From contig NZ_FOEE01000002.1 of assembly GCF_900110555.1 (NCBI RefSeq), positions 248,001 through 312,000 on the forward strand: a stretch of 64,000 nucleotides of DNA. The letters are read 5' to 3'. The position numbers and the translations under genes were made by a program. Shown piece after piece: positions 17,720-25,602 of the stretch. Source of the stretch: Trujillonella endophytica (GTDB taxonomy: Bacteria; Actinomycetota; Actinomycetes; Mycobacteriales; Geodermatophilaceae). The notes under the pieces were generated by a model that worked only from the letters and a program-made list of their open reading frames with translations, made no database searches and was not told where the DNA came from. Every line of letters begins with the position of its first letter. Position 1 is the first letter of the stretch.

Positions 17720-18385
17720 TCAGGCGAGCAGCAGCCGCACCCACGCATCGGCCAGCCAGGCGGCGTAGCGGTCCGCGGGCCACCCGCGGTCGTCGACGAG
17801 CAGCGCCCGGTACTCGGCGGAGTTCATGCTCCAGACGACGTCGGCGACCTCGTCGTCGGTCAGGTCGGCGCGCAGCTCGCCGGTGGCCCGCAGGTCGGCG
17901 GCGAACAGCCGCATGTTGGCCGCCCGTCGGGCGTTGATCTCCGCCCGCAGGGCGGCGCACCCGGCGTCGGTGCGCGCCGCCTCGGCGAGCGCCCGGTGCA
18001 CGGGGGCCATCCGGACGCCGATCTCGGCGACCGCGGCGGCGTAGATCCCGATCTTCTCCCGGCCCGTACCGGCCGCCCGGACCCGGCGGACGTAGTCCCG
18101 CTCCGCCGCCGGCACCACCTCGTCGGTGCCCGACAGCGCCGTCTCCAGCACCTCGCGAAGCAGCTGCGGCTTGCGCCCCACCGCCGCGTAGACGGTGTCG
18201 ACGGCGACCCCCGCCGCCTCGGCGACGGCCGCCACCGTGGTCGCCGCGAACCCCCGCTCGCCGAACAGCTCGCGGGCCGCCCGCAGGACGGCCCGCCGGG
18301 TCGCCGCCGCCTGCTCGGTCCGGGCCGGGGACGTGTACCGGCGACGGGCCGGGGGTCCCTTGACGGCGTCGCTCACGAGGGGCAC
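17720..18385 (-). CDS. TetR-family transcriptional regulator
   Basis: The N-terminal helix-turn-helix RRAVLRAARELFGERGFAATTVAAVAEAAGVAVDTVYAAVGRKPQLL (residues about 30-75) is typical TetR; the C-terminal ligand domain is unassigned. It is divergent from the small monooxygenase-like gene at 18436, and an imperfect palindrome in the 50-base gap is a likely operator, so it probably controls that gene and itself. Confidence 0.9.
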   Translation of the reverse strand: MPLVSDAVKGPPARRRYTSPARTEQAAATRRAVLRAARELFGERGFAATTVAAVAEAAGVAVDTVYAAVGRKPQLLREVLETALSGTDEVVPAAERDYVRRVRAAGTGREKIGIYAAAVAEIGVRMAPVHRALAEAARTDAGCAALRAEINARRAANMRLFAADLRATGELRADLTDDEVADVVWSMNSAEYRALLVDDRGWPADRYAAWLADAWVRLLLA

Positions 18386-18394
18386 GGTACCGGT

Positions 18395-18422
18395 ATTCGT
18401 CCGAAGGTGGTTCGGACCGAAT
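18395..18422. promoter_or_regulatory. Putative TetR operator
   Basis: ATTCGTCCGAA (18395-18405), five bases, TTCGGACCGAAT (18411-18422): an inverted repeat with one inserted base, located between the divergent TetR gene and the gene at 18436. Position and symmetry suit a TetR site; binding is inferred. Confidence 0.55.
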
Positions 18423-18435
18423 CTGGAGGGCCGCC

Positions 18436-18738
18436 ATGACCTACGCCTACATCCAGGACGTCCCCATCGACGCCGAGCTGTACGGCCGGATCCTCGAGCA
18501 CCTCGGCGAGGAGCCGATGGAGGGGCAGCTGCTGCACCTGTGCGTGCGGCGACCCGAGGGCGGGCTGCGCTACATCGACGTGTGGGAGTCCGAGGGGCAC
18601 TGCGCCCGCGCGTTCGACGAGCGCATCCACCCGGCCGTCGACGCGGCCTTCGGTGGGCACCGGCCGCCGGGCGAGCCCACCGTCACCCGCCTCGACGTCG
18701 TCGACGTCCGGGGCGCGGCCATCGGGGTGCGGACCTGA
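18436..18738 (+). CDS. Small dimeric alpha/beta-barrel (antibiotic biosynthesis monooxygenase-like) protein
   Basis: A 100-residue protein (MTYAYIQDVPIDAELYGRIL ... YIDVWESEGHCARAFDERIHP). The pattern of strand, helix and IDVWES-type strand is that of ABM/DIM-barrel proteins. It begins with the same MTYA and carries the same VWES block as the protein at 44882, so the two are paralogues. GGAGG precedes the ATG. Divergent TetR gene suggests inducible expression. Enzymatic activity unknown. Confidence 0.82.
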   Translation: MTYAYIQDVPIDAELYGRILEHLGEEPMEGQLLHLCVRRPEGGLRYIDVWESEGHCARAFDERIHPAVDAAFGGHRPPGEPTVTRLDVVDVRGAAIGVRT

Positions 18739-18785
18739 CCGCCGCCACCCTTGCCCGTCCGCGTGCGGGCGCGGACCCTGCGGGG

Positions 18786-18938
18786 ATGACCGCACCGGAG
18801 GACGCCCGCACCCGCTTCCGCTCGCTGCCCGAGCCGGTGCGCCCCGAGGACACGGTGGAGTCGCTGGACACGTCGACCCTGCCGGTGCCCGACGAGGGGG
18901 ACGACCGCGACCAGCTGCTCCGGCACGTCGGCGGATAG
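18786..18938 (+). CDS. Small acidic hypothetical protein (50 residues)
   Basis: MTAPEDARTRFRSLPEPVRP ... DEGDDRDQLLRHVGG. It has no transmembrane segment and no domain I recognise. Support is moderate: the composition is protein-like rather than random, and it follows the gene at 18436 on the same strand. The ribosome-binding site is weak (GGGG next to ATG). It ends in TAG (18936-18938), three bases before the convergent selB stop. Read-through of that TAG would continue only through antisense of selB. Confidence 0.55.
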   Translation: MTAPEDARTRFRSLPEPVRPEDTVESLDTSTLPVPDEGDDRDQLLRHVGG

Positions 18939-18941
18939 AGC

Positions 18942-20687
18942 TCAGCGCAGCCGGCGGGTCGCGTCCGGCAGCCGCTCGGTGACCCCGCGCCCGTCCAGCC
19001 ACTCCATCAGCGGGACGGCGACCCGGCGGCTGGTGCCCCAGGCCGTGCGGGCCTGGCCGAGGGAGAACGGGGCGGGCAGCCGCGCGAGCCGGTCGCGGGC
19101 CACCCGCTCGATGCCCGGCGCGAGGTGCACGCCGTCGGCGATGCGCACCAGCTGACCGTCCCGGACGGCGGCGGCGAGCTCGCGCGGCCCCAGGCCGGCG
19201 GAGGCCAGCTGCTCGGCGTCCGGCGCCGCGAACGGATCGTCGGCCAGCCGGGCCCGGATCGCGTCGACCGCGCGCTGCACCGCCGGCGGCAGGCCCGCCG
19301 CCGGCGCGGCGACGCGGCCCTCGCGCAGCACCAGCGGCGGGCGGACGACGGCGCGGACCAGCTCGTCGTCGGGCAGGTCGAGCTCGCGGCGGACGACGGC
19401 GACCGGCGGCCCGGCCTCGAGCGGACGCGCGGACCGGTGGGCGGCCACCACCGACGGCAGCGCCGCGGCCAGCTCGTCGAGCAGGCCCGGGGCCGCCAGC
19501 CACGGCCCGACCCGGTCGGCGCCCGGCGGCACCGGCCACCCCATCGCGGCGAAGTCGGCCGCCCGCACGACCCGGCGGCGGGCCAGGTCGGCCGCGGCCC
19601 CCGCGGATCCGGCCGGGGCGGTGGCCAGCTCGGCGCCCCGCTGCCGGGCGGCGCCGCGGCGGCGCAGCTCCGGCGGGGCGACGTCGCGGACGTCGGCACC
19701 GAGCACGCGGCGGGCGCCGGGATCGCGCAGCAGCAGGCGGTCGCCGATCCGCAGCGGCAGCGGCGCGGACAGCTGCAGCCGCACCGCCGTCCCCCCCAGG
19801 GGACGAACACGGGCCGCGACGGCCGCCGACCCGACGTGCACCACCAGCTCGGCCGGCAGCCGCCCCTCCGGCGCGCCGGTCAGGGTGACGTCGACGAGGC
19901 CGGTGGAGCGGAAGGCCCCCGGGGTCAGCAGCGCGTCCCCCCGGGAGAGCTCCTCGACCGCGACCCCGCGCAGGTTGAGCGCCACGCGGGCGGTGGCGGC
20001 GGCCCGCGGCACGGGCTCGCCCAGCGCGTGCACGCCGCGCACCCCGACCTCGCGCGCACCGAGGGCCAGCCGGTCCCCGGCGGCGACGGTGCCCGCGCCG
20101 AGGGTGCCGGTCACGACCGTGCCCGCCCCGGAGATCGGGAACGCCCGGTCGATCCAGAGCCGGACCGGCGCGGCGGCATCCGGTGCGGGGAGGCCGGCCA
20201 GCAGGGCCTCCAGGGCGGCGGCCAGCTCGGGGACCCCGGCGCCGGTGACGCCGCTGACCACGACGCCCGGCACCGCGCCCATCGACGTCCCGGCGAGCCG
20301 CTCGGTCGCATCGGCGAGCACCGGAGCGGGATCGGCCAGGTCGGCCTTGGTCACCGCCAGCAGGGCGTGGCGGACGCCGAGCGCGTCGAGGACCGCGACG
20401 TGCTCGGCCGTCTGTGCCGACCAGCCGTCGTCGGCGGCGACGACCACGAGCGCCGCGGGCACCGGGCCGACACCCGCGAGCATGTTCCCGACGAACCGCT
20501 CGTGCCCGGGGACGTCGACCACCGCCACCCGCCGCCCCGACGGCAGCGTCGTCCAGGCGAAGCCGAGGTCGATGGTCAGCCCGCGGCGGCGCTCCTCCTC
20601 CCACCGGTCGGGCTCCATCCCGGTGAGCGCGCGGACGAGCGTGGACTTGCCGTGGTCGACGTGCCCGGCGGTGGCGATCACGTCCAT
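18942..20687 (-). CDS. selB: Selenocysteine-specific elongation factor SelB
   Basis: Brings Sec-tRNA(Sec) to the ribosome at a recoded stop codon by recognising a SECIS hairpin in the mRNA. GTPase motifs are [10 protein letters not shown] (8-17), [21 protein letters not shown] and TKADL. EF-Tu-like domains 2 and 3 follow, and the C-terminal third (about 390-581) is the winged-helix array that binds SECIS RNA, ending [20 protein letters not shown]. Length 581 fits. It starts ten bases after selA and forms a selA-selB operon. Since the tRNA here reads UAG, this SelB should act at UAG codons. Confidence 0.95.
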   Translation of the reverse strand: MDVIATAGHVDHGKSTLVRALTGMEPDRWEEERRRGLTIDLGFAWTTLPSGRRVAVVDVPGHERFVGNMLAGVGPVPAALVVVAADDGWSAQTAEHVAVLDALGVRHALLAVTKADLADPAPVLADATERLAGTSMGAVPGVVVSGVTGAGVPELAAALEALLAGLPAPDAAAPVRLWIDRAFPISGAGTVVTGTLGAGTVAAGDRLALGAREVGVRGVHALGEPVPRAAATARVALNLRGVAVEELSRGDALLTPGAFRSTGLVDVTLTGAPEGRLPAELVVHVGSAAVAARVRPLGGTAVRLQLSAPLPLRIGDRLLLRDPGARRVLGADVRDVAPPELRRRGAARQRGAELATAPAGSAGAAADLARRRVVRAADFAAMGWPVPPGADRVGPWLAAPGLLDELAAALPSVVAAHRSARPLEAGPPVAVVRRELDLPDDELVRAVVRPPLVLREGRVAAPAAGLPPAVQRAVDAIRARLADDPFAAPDAEQLASAGLGPRELAAAVRDGQLVRIADGVHLAPGIERVARDRLARLPAPFSLGQARTAWGTSRRVAVPLMEWLDGRGVTERLPDATRRLR

Positions 20688-20697
20688 GCGCGCCTCG

Positions 20698-22008
20698 TCA
20701 CCGCCCGGCCGCCGCCAGCACGGCGGTCGCGAGCGCCTCGTCGTCCTCCGGCGGCACGCTGCGCAGGTCCAGCAGCGTGCGGCCGCCCTCGACGTAGCCG
20801 ACGACGGGCGGCGCGCCCGCCCGCAGCGGCCCCGCCAGATCCGCCGGGAGGGAGACCGCGGCGGAGGGCAGCGGATGCTCCGGCGCCCCTCCCCCGCCGA
20901 CCCGGGCCTCGCTGTCGACCGCCGCGGCGTCGACCCCGGCGGCCGCCAGCCGCGCGGCCAGTGCCGCGGCCCGGGCGCGGAGCCCGGCGAGGTCGGCGGC
21001 GAGCATCCGGCGCACCGGCGGCAGCGGTCCCCGCAGCGTCGCCTCCAGCGCCGCGAGGGTGGTCTTGTCCACGCGCAGCGCGCGGTAGAGGGGGTGCCGG
21101 CGCAGCCGCTGGATCAGGTCCGCCCGGCCGAGCACGAGCCCGGCCTGCGGGCCGCCGAGCAGCTTGTCGCCGCTGGCCAGGACGAGGTCGGCGCCGTCGG
21201 CCAGGGTGGTCTGCAGGTCCGGCTCGTCGGGCAGCGCGGGCTCCGGCGCCGGCAGGCCCGACCCGACGTCGGCGACCAGCGGCACGCCGGACCCGGCCAG
21301 CGCCGCGGCCAGTTCGGCGACGGGCACGGCCCGGGTGAAGCCGCGGACGACGAAGTTCGACGGGTGCACCTTGAGCACCGCGCCGGTGTCGGGCCCGAGC
21401 GCACGGGTGTAGTCCTCCGCGGTCACCCGGTTCGTCGTCCCCACCTCGCGGAGCCTGGCGCCGGTGGACTCGAGGAGCTCGGGGATCCGGAAGCCGTCCC
21501 CGATCTCGACCAGCTCGCCCCGCGCGATCACCAGCTCGCGGCCCTGGCCGAGGGCCGTGGCGGCCAGGGCGAGCGCGGCGGCGCAGTTGTTGACCACGAG
21601 CGCGGCGCCGGCGGCGGGGACGGCGGCGCGCAGCGCGGCGAGCGCGGCCTCGCCCCGGGGACCCCGGCGGCCGGTGCGCAGGTCCAGCTCGACGTCGGTG
21701 GTGCCGGCCGCCGCGGTGAGCGCCGCGACCGCCGACAGGGACAGCGGGGCCCGGCCCAGGTTGGTGTGCACGAGGACGCCGGTGGCGTTGAGGACGGGCC
21801 GCAGGCTCGCGGCGGTGTCGGGCAGGGCGGCGAGGACCTCGGCGACGGCGTCGGCGGGGGCCAGCCCACCGGCCCGGATCCGGGCCTGCACGGTGCGTAC
21901 CGCCTCTCTCACCAGATCGCGACCGAGGCGCTCGACGGCGGGCACGATCTGCCCGTCCGCGAGCAGCGTGTCGGTGCGCGGCACCTGCCGGCGCGGGTCG
22001 GCACTCAT
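20698..22008 (-). CDS. selA: L-seryl-tRNA(Sec) selenium transferase SelA
   Basis: PLP enzyme that converts Ser-tRNA(Sec) to Sec-tRNA(Sec) with selenophosphate. [21 protein letters not shown] and the PLP-binding Lys282 in [14 protein letters not shown] are diagnostic; [13 protein letters not shown] and [11 protein letters not shown] are also typical. 436 residues; ATG at 22006-22008, 51 bases downstream of the 3' end of the tRNA-Sec gene on the same strand, so tRNA, selA and selB may share transcription. Confidence 0.96.
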   Translation of the reverse strand: MSADPRRQVPRTDTLLADGQIVPAVERLGRDLVREAVRTVQARIRAGGLAPADAVAEVLAALPDTAASLRPVLNATGVLVHTNLGRAPLSLSAVAALTAAAGTTDVELDLRTGRRGPRGEAALAALRAAVPAAGAALVVNNCAAALALAATALGQGRELVIARGELVEIGDGFRIPELLESTGARLREVGTTNRVTAEDYTRALGPDTGAVLKVHPSNFVVRGFTRAVPVAELAAALAGSGVPLVADVGSGLPAPEPALPDEPDLQTTLADGADLVLASGDKLLGGPQAGLVLGRADLIQRLRRHPLYRALRVDKTTLAALEATLRGPLPPVRRMLAADLAGLRARAAALAARLAAAGVDAAAVDSEARVGGGGAPEHPLPSAAVSLPADLAGPLRAGAPPVVGYVEGGRTLLDLRSVPPEDDEALATAVLAAAGR

Positions 22009-22059
22009 CGACTGCGGAGCGTAGGCGCCGGGCCGGGGGGCGGCCCGGCGCCGGCCGGC

Positions 22060-22155
22060 TGGCGGAGGCGGACGGGAATCGAACCCGCCTGACCGAGGTG
22101 CTCGGCCACGTCGGCTTTAGAGGCCGCGGGGGCCACCAGGCGCCCTGACGCCTCC
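22060..22155 (-). tRNA. selC: Selenocysteine tRNA with anticodon CUA (reads UAG)
   Basis: On the minus strand the gene starts GGAGGCG (from 22155) and ends CGCCTCC, G and an encoded CCA. The T arm is GCGGG-TTCGATT-CCCGT, the D arm is long, and a large variable arm (GTGGCCGAGCACCTCGGTC) lies between anticodon and T arms, as in tRNA-Sec. The anticodon arm is CGGC-CTCTAAA-GCCG; numbering the seven-base loop from position 32 gives anticodon CTA at 34-36, where the standard tRNA-Sec has TCA. Total 96 bases. The eighth acceptor pair would be U-C. Adjacent selA and selB confirm identity. Confidence 0.94.
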
Positions 22156-22162
22156 GGCCACG

Positions 22163-22168
22163 ACAGTA
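22163..22168 (-). promoter_or_regulatory. Probable -10 box of the tRNA-Sec gene
   Basis: TACTGT on the minus strand, seven bases before the first tRNA base, fits TANNNT spacing for transcription starting at the tRNA 5' end. No convincing -35 was seen. Confidence 0.45.
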
Positions 22169-22275
22169 CTTGCCAACGCGTTCTCGGCGTGTCGCCCGGC
22201 GTGTCGCAGGAACACGGTTCGCCACTCGGCGTCGCACCACCAGAACTGTCGGTGGCCGGTGCCAGCATCCCCGAT

Positions 22276-22893
22276 GTGAGCCGCCGCACCGAGCCCCGCC
22301 ACTCCGCGACGCTGCCTCCGGTCGCCCTGACCCCCGAGGAGGCCGCCGCCGTCGCCGTCGCCCTCGCAGCCGGGCCCGACGGCCCCTATGCCGACGCCGG
22401 TCGCGGCGCACTCGAGAAGGTGCTCGCCGTGCTGGAGCCCGATCCGCAGCGCCGCGCGCAGCTGCTGGCCACCAGCCTGTGGGTGAGCGCCGAGGCGGGC
22501 CGCTCCGCCGAGCTGCGGGCGACCGTCGAGCGGGCCGTGACCCAGCGCCGGGTGGTCGTCCTGCACTACCGCGACGGCAAGGGCCGGGCCGGCCGGCGGG
22601 AGGTCGAGCCGCAGCTGCTCACCCGCAGCAGCGACCACTGGTACCTCGTGGCCTGGTGCCGCGAGCGGCAGGCGCCGCGCTGGTTCCGGGAGGACCGGAT
22701 CGAGTCGGTCGAGCTGACCGGCGAGGCGGCGCCGCGCCGCGACCCGGGCATCTTCGGCGCCCCGTCCACCACCCACCCCGCCGGCCGGGCGCTCGGCCGC
22801 GGCGCCACCGCACGCGTGCCCGCCGCGCGGGAGCCGGTGGCCGAGACGCTGCCCCCGCGGCTGCGCGTGCTGCAGGGCGGCCGGGAGGGCTGA
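22276..22893 (+). CDS. WYL-domain protein lacking its DNA-binding domain
   Basis: The WYL domain is clear: VEPQLLTRSSDHWYLVAWCRERQAPRWFREDRIESVEL, preceded by the linker PPVALTPEEAAAVAVALAAG that in full-length YafY-type regulators follows the helix-turn-helix. The HTH (about 60-70 residues) is missing, as the gene begins right beside tRNA-Sec. Starts are uncertain: GTG at 22276 or GTG at 22189, neither with a good ribosome-binding site. It may be a truncated remnant or an HTH-less ligand-binding protein. Confidence 0.72.
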   Translation: MSRRTEPRHSATLPPVALTPEEAAAVAVALAAGPDGPYADAGRGALEKVLAVLEPDPQRRAQLLATSLWVSAEAGRSAELRATVERAVTQRRVVVLHYRDGKGRAGRREVEPQLLTRSSDHWYLVAWCRERQAPRWFREDRIESVELTGEAAPRRDPGIFGAPSTTHPAGRALGRGATARVPAAREPVAETLPPRLRVLQGGREG

Positions 22894-22981
22894 TGACGGG
22901 CCCCGTCCTCCTCATCCCTCGCACTCTCGGGACGAGCCTCTGGACGGGGCCTGCGGCAGGCCGTCGGACACCACGGCCACA

Positions 22982-22987
22982 TAGATT
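22982..22987 (+). promoter_or_regulatory. Probable -10 box of selD (leaderless)
   Basis: TAGATT ends six bases before the GTG start of selD, the TANNNT spacing found at leaderless actinobacterial genes. There is no Shine-Dalgarno sequence, which agrees with leaderless translation. Confidence 0.5.
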
Positions 22988-22993
22988 CAGCTG

Positions 22994-24001
22994 GTGACCA
23001 GCGCGCCCGCCCGCATCCGGCTCACCCAGTACGCGCACGGCGGCGGCTGCGCCTGCAAGATCCCGCCCGGCGAGCTGGAGCAGGTGGTCGCCGGGCTCGG
23101 CCTGGGCGGCCCCGCCTCACCGGCCGCGGAGCTGGTGGTCGGCCTCGACGACGGTGACGACGCCGCGGTGGTGCGCCTCGCCGGCGGCCAGGGCATCGTG
23201 CTGACGACCGACTTCTTCACCCCGGTCGTCGACGACGCGTTCACCTTCGGCCGCATCGCCGCCGCCAACGCGCTCTCCGACGTGTACGCGATGGGCGGCA
23301 CCCCGGTGGTGGCCGTGAACCTGCTCGGCTGGCCCCGCGACGTGCTCCCGGCCGAGCTCGCCGCCGAGGTGCTCCGCGGCGGCCTCGAGGTGGCCCACGA
23401 GGCCGGCTGCCACGTGGGCGGCGGCCACTCGATCGACGACCCGGAACCCAAGTACGGGATGGCGGTCACCGGGGTGGTCGACGTCGACCGGATCATCACC
23501 AACTCCGCGGCCGTGGCCGGCACCCCGCTGTCGCTCACCAAGCCGCTGGGCGTCGGCGTGCTGAACAGCCGGATGAAGGCCACCGGCGAGGTGTCGGAGG
23601 AGGCCGTCGCGTCGATGACCGCGCTCAACCGCGACGCCGGCCGGGCCGCGGTGGCCGCCGGCATCCGGGCCGGCACCGACGTCACGGGCTTCGGCCTGCT
23701 CGGCCACCTCTACAAGATGGCCCGGGCCAGCGGGGTGACCGCGGTGGTCGACGCGGCCGCCGTCCCCTACCTGGCCGGTGCGCGGGAGGCGCTCGCCGCG
23801 GGCCACGTGTCCGGCGGCACCCGGCGCAACCTGGACTGGGTGCGCCCGCACACCGACCTGTCGGCGGTGGGCGAGGGCGAGGCGCTGCTGCTCGCGGACG
23901 CGCAGACCTCGGGCGGCCTGCTGCTGGGCGGCGAAGTGGCGGGGGCGCCGGTGATCGGCGAGTTCGTGCCCCGCGGGGAGCACGTCGTCGTCGTCCGCTG
24001 A
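22994..24001 (+). CDS. selD: Selenide, water dikinase SelD
   Basis: Makes selenophosphate from selenide and ATP, the selenium donor for SelA. The N terminus has YAHGGGCACKIPPGE, with the catalytic Cys19 and Lys22 at the positions of E. coli Cys17 and Lys20; Cys19 is encoded by TGC, so this SelD is not itself a selenoprotein. DDAAVVRL, LTTDFFTPVVDDAFTFGRIAAANALSDVYAMGG and GGHSIDDPEPKYGMAVTG are AIRS-family ATP and substrate motifs. 335 residues from GTG at 22994. With selA, selB and the tRNA it completes the pathway. Confidence 0.96.
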   Translation: MTSAPARIRLTQYAHGGGCACKIPPGELEQVVAGLGLGGPASPAAELVVGLDDGDDAAVVRLAGGQGIVLTTDFFTPVVDDAFTFGRIAAANALSDVYAMGGTPVVAVNLLGWPRDVLPAELAAEVLRGGLEVAHEAGCHVGGGHSIDDPEPKYGMAVTGVVDVDRIITNSAAVAGTPLSLTKPLGVGVLNSRMKATGEVSEEAVASMTALNRDAGRAAVAAGIRAGTDVTGFGLLGHLYKMARASGVTAVVDAAAVPYLAGAREALAAGHVSGGTRRNLDWVRPHTDLSAVGEGEALLLADAQTSGGLLLGGEVAGAPVIGEFVPRGEHVVVVR

Positions 24002-24017
24002 CAGCCGCGAGATTCCC

Positions 24018-24159
24018 GGGCAATTTCGCGCTACTGCCCCGGGGCAACTTCGCACCTCGCCCCGGGGCAATTTTGCGCTTCCGCCCCGGGGCAATTTCGC
24101 GCTTCTGCCCCGTGCAACTTCGCGCTTCCGCCCCGGGGCAATTTCGCGCTTCTGCTCGG
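24018..24159. repeat. Six tandem copies of a 23-24 base repeat
   Basis: Units begin GGGCAATTTCGCGCTTC and end GCCCC, starting at 24018, 24042, 24065, 24089, 24112 and 24136. Each junction makes the palindrome GCCCCGGGGC (one copy has GTGC). Copies differ by a few substitutions. The array lies 16 bases after selD and before the oxidoreductase gene. The third-base AT content of AATTT stands out from the surroundings. Function unknown; it could fold into serial hairpins and end selD transcription. Confidence 0.88.
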
Positions 24160-24202
24160 TCGGGGGGCGAGGACCCGCGTCGCTGCTGGTCGGGGCCTCG
24201 GC

Positions 24203-24208
24203 TAGCGT
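24203..24208 (+). promoter_or_regulatory. Probable -10 box for the oxidoreductase gene (leaderless)
   Basis: TAGCGT, seven bases before the ATG at 24216, with no ribosome-binding site between. Fits a leaderless transcript. Confidence 0.4.
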
Positions 24209-24215
24209 CGCGAGC

Positions 24216-25184
24216 ATGCTGGCTGCCTTCGTCTCGACCCCGTCCCCGGAGGACCCGCTCTCGGTCCTGGAGATCGGCGACCGCCCCGATCCCGAGCCCC
24301 GCGAGGGCTGGACGACGGTGCAGGTCAAGGCCGTCTCGCTCAACCACCACGACCTGTTCAGCCTGCGCGGCGTGGGGCTGCCGCAGGAGCGGATGCCGAT
24401 GATCCTGGGCACCGACGCGGCGGGCGTGGACGAGGACGGCAACGAGGTGGTCGTGTCCGGCGTCGTCGTCGGCACCCCGGGCTGGACCGGCGACGAGACC
24501 CTCGACCCCAAGCGCACGCTCTTCTCCGAGCTGCACCAGGGCACCATGGCCGAGCGGGTGGTCGTGCCTCGCCGCAACCTGCTGCCCAAGCCGGCGGAGC
24601 TGACGTTCGGCGAGGCCGCCTGCCTGCCGACCGCGTGGCTGACCGCCTACCGGATGCTGTTCGTGAAGTCCGGTCTCCGCCCGGGGCAGACCGTGCTGGT
24701 GCAGGGCGCCAGCGGCGGCGTCGCGACCGCGCTGGTGGTGCTCGGGCGGGCCGCCGGGCTGCGGGTGTGGGTCACCGGCCGCAGCGAGGACAAGCGCAGC
24801 GCCGCGCTGGCGCTCGGCGCCGACCAGGCCTTCGAGTCCGGTGCGCGGCTGCCCGAGCGGGTGGACGGCGTCATGGAGACCGTCGGCGAGGCGACCTGGT
24901 CGCACAGCGTCAAGTCGCTCAAGCCCGGCGGCGTCATCGTCACCTCGGGCGCGACGACCGGCTTCAACCCGGGCGCCGAGCTCAACCGCGTCTTCTTCAC
25001 CCAGCTGTCGGTGATCGGCTCCACGATGGGCACCCGCGACGAGCTGGCCGACCTCATCGCGATGTGCCGGACGACCGGTGTCCGGCCGCAGATCGACGTC
25101 GAGCTCCCGCTCGGCGAGGCCCGCGAGGGGTTCGCGCGCATGCTCGAGGGCCGCACGAACGGGAAGATCGTCTTCACCCTCTGA
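24216..25184 (+). CDS. Zinc-binding-dehydrogenase family (MDR) quinone oxidoreductase-like protein
   Basis: Medium-chain dehydrogenase/reductase of 322 residues. GroES-like N domain (VQVKAVSLNHHDLFSLRGVG, ILGTDAAGVDEDG) and Rossmann domain (GQTVLVQGASGGVATALVVLGRA, VWVTGRSEDKR). The structural-zinc cysteines are missing, as in zinc-free quinone oxidoreductases. NAD(P)H-dependent activity is expected; substrate unknown. It overlaps in direction with the small gene at 25199, which follows after 14 bases. Confidence 0.9.
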   Translation: MLAAFVSTPSPEDPLSVLEIGDRPDPEPREGWTTVQVKAVSLNHHDLFSLRGVGLPQERMPMILGTDAAGVDEDGNEVVVSGVVVGTPGWTGDETLDPKRTLFSELHQGTMAERVVVPRRNLLPKPAELTFGEAACLPTAWLTAYRMLFVKSGLRPGQTVLVQGASGGVATALVVLGRAAGLRVWVTGRSEDKRSAALALGADQAFESGARLPERVDGVMETVGEATWSHSVKSLKPGGVIVTSGATTGFNPGAELNRVFFTQLSVIGSTMGTRDELADLIAMCRTTGVRPQIDVELPLGEAREGFARMLEGRTNGKIVFTL

Positions 25185-25198
25185 CCGACGGAGGCGTC

Positions 25199-25507
25199 GT
25201 GATCGCACGGACGTGGCGCGGCTGGGTCCGCACCGACGATCGCGACGCCTACGTGGCCTACGTCGAGGAGACCGGGATGGCGCACTACCGCCGGACCCCG
25301 GGCAACCGCGGCGCGCACCTGCTCACCCGTGACCTCGGCGACGGCCGGACCGAGGTCCTGACGTTCAGCCTCTGGGACTCGCTGGACGTGATCGCGGGCT
25401 TCGCCGGCGCCGACATCTCCCGCGCCGTCTTCTATCCCGAGGACGAGCGCTACCTGGTCGACCGCGAGGTCACCGTCAACCACTACGAGGTCCACGAGCC
25501 CGCCTGA
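25199..25507 (+). CDS. Antibiotic biosynthesis monooxygenase-like small protein
   Basis: A 102-residue DIM-barrel-type protein: MIARTWRGWVRTDDRDAYVA, LLTRDLGDGRTEVLTFSLWDSLDVIAGFAGADISRAVFYPEDERYL, VNHYEV. The pattern RTWRGWV ... LSLWDS ... HYEV is common in ABM-like proteins. GTG at 25199 has GGAGG five bases upstream. It is likely co-transcribed with the preceding oxidoreductase. Activity not known. Confidence 0.84.
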   Translation: MIARTWRGWVRTDDRDAYVAYVEETGMAHYRRTPGNRGAHLLTRDLGDGRTEVLTFSLWDSLDVIAGFAGADISRAVFYPEDERYLVDREVTVNHYEVHEPA

Positions 25508-25548
25508 CCGGGCACCCTCCCCCGCGCCCGCTGTCGGACGGCACCCCC

Positions 25549-25602
25549 CTTCGTGTCAACGTGCATTGACACGGCCGACCGACGCAACCTAGGTTGACAG
25601 CC
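25549..25602 (+). promoter_or_regulatory. Palindromic promoter/operator of the HTH-Clp_N pair
   Basis: TTGACA (25566-25571), 18 bases, TAGGTT (25590-25595), then seven bases to the ATG at 25603: a good promoter and apparently a leaderless gene. The -35 is the right arm of GTGTCAA-N6-TTGACAC, and the -10 lies in the perfect palindrome CAACCTAGGTTG. Both dyads share TCAA/TTGA half-sites, so one regulator, perhaps the encoded HTH protein, could bind both. Confidence 0.7.

Noticed and set aside
18936-18990. TAG of the 50-residue ORF as a selenocysteine codon
   Set aside because: The downstream frame is only the antisense of selB and shows no protein-like sequence.
22116-22122. Anticodon UCA in tRNA-Sec through a shifted loop
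   Set aside because: The four-pair stem CGGC/GCCG fixes the seven-base loop CTCTAAA; no alternative pairing places TCA at positions 34-36.
24018-24159. CRISPR array
   Set aside because: Units are directly contiguous without variable spacers, only 23-24 bases long, and no cas genes are nearby.
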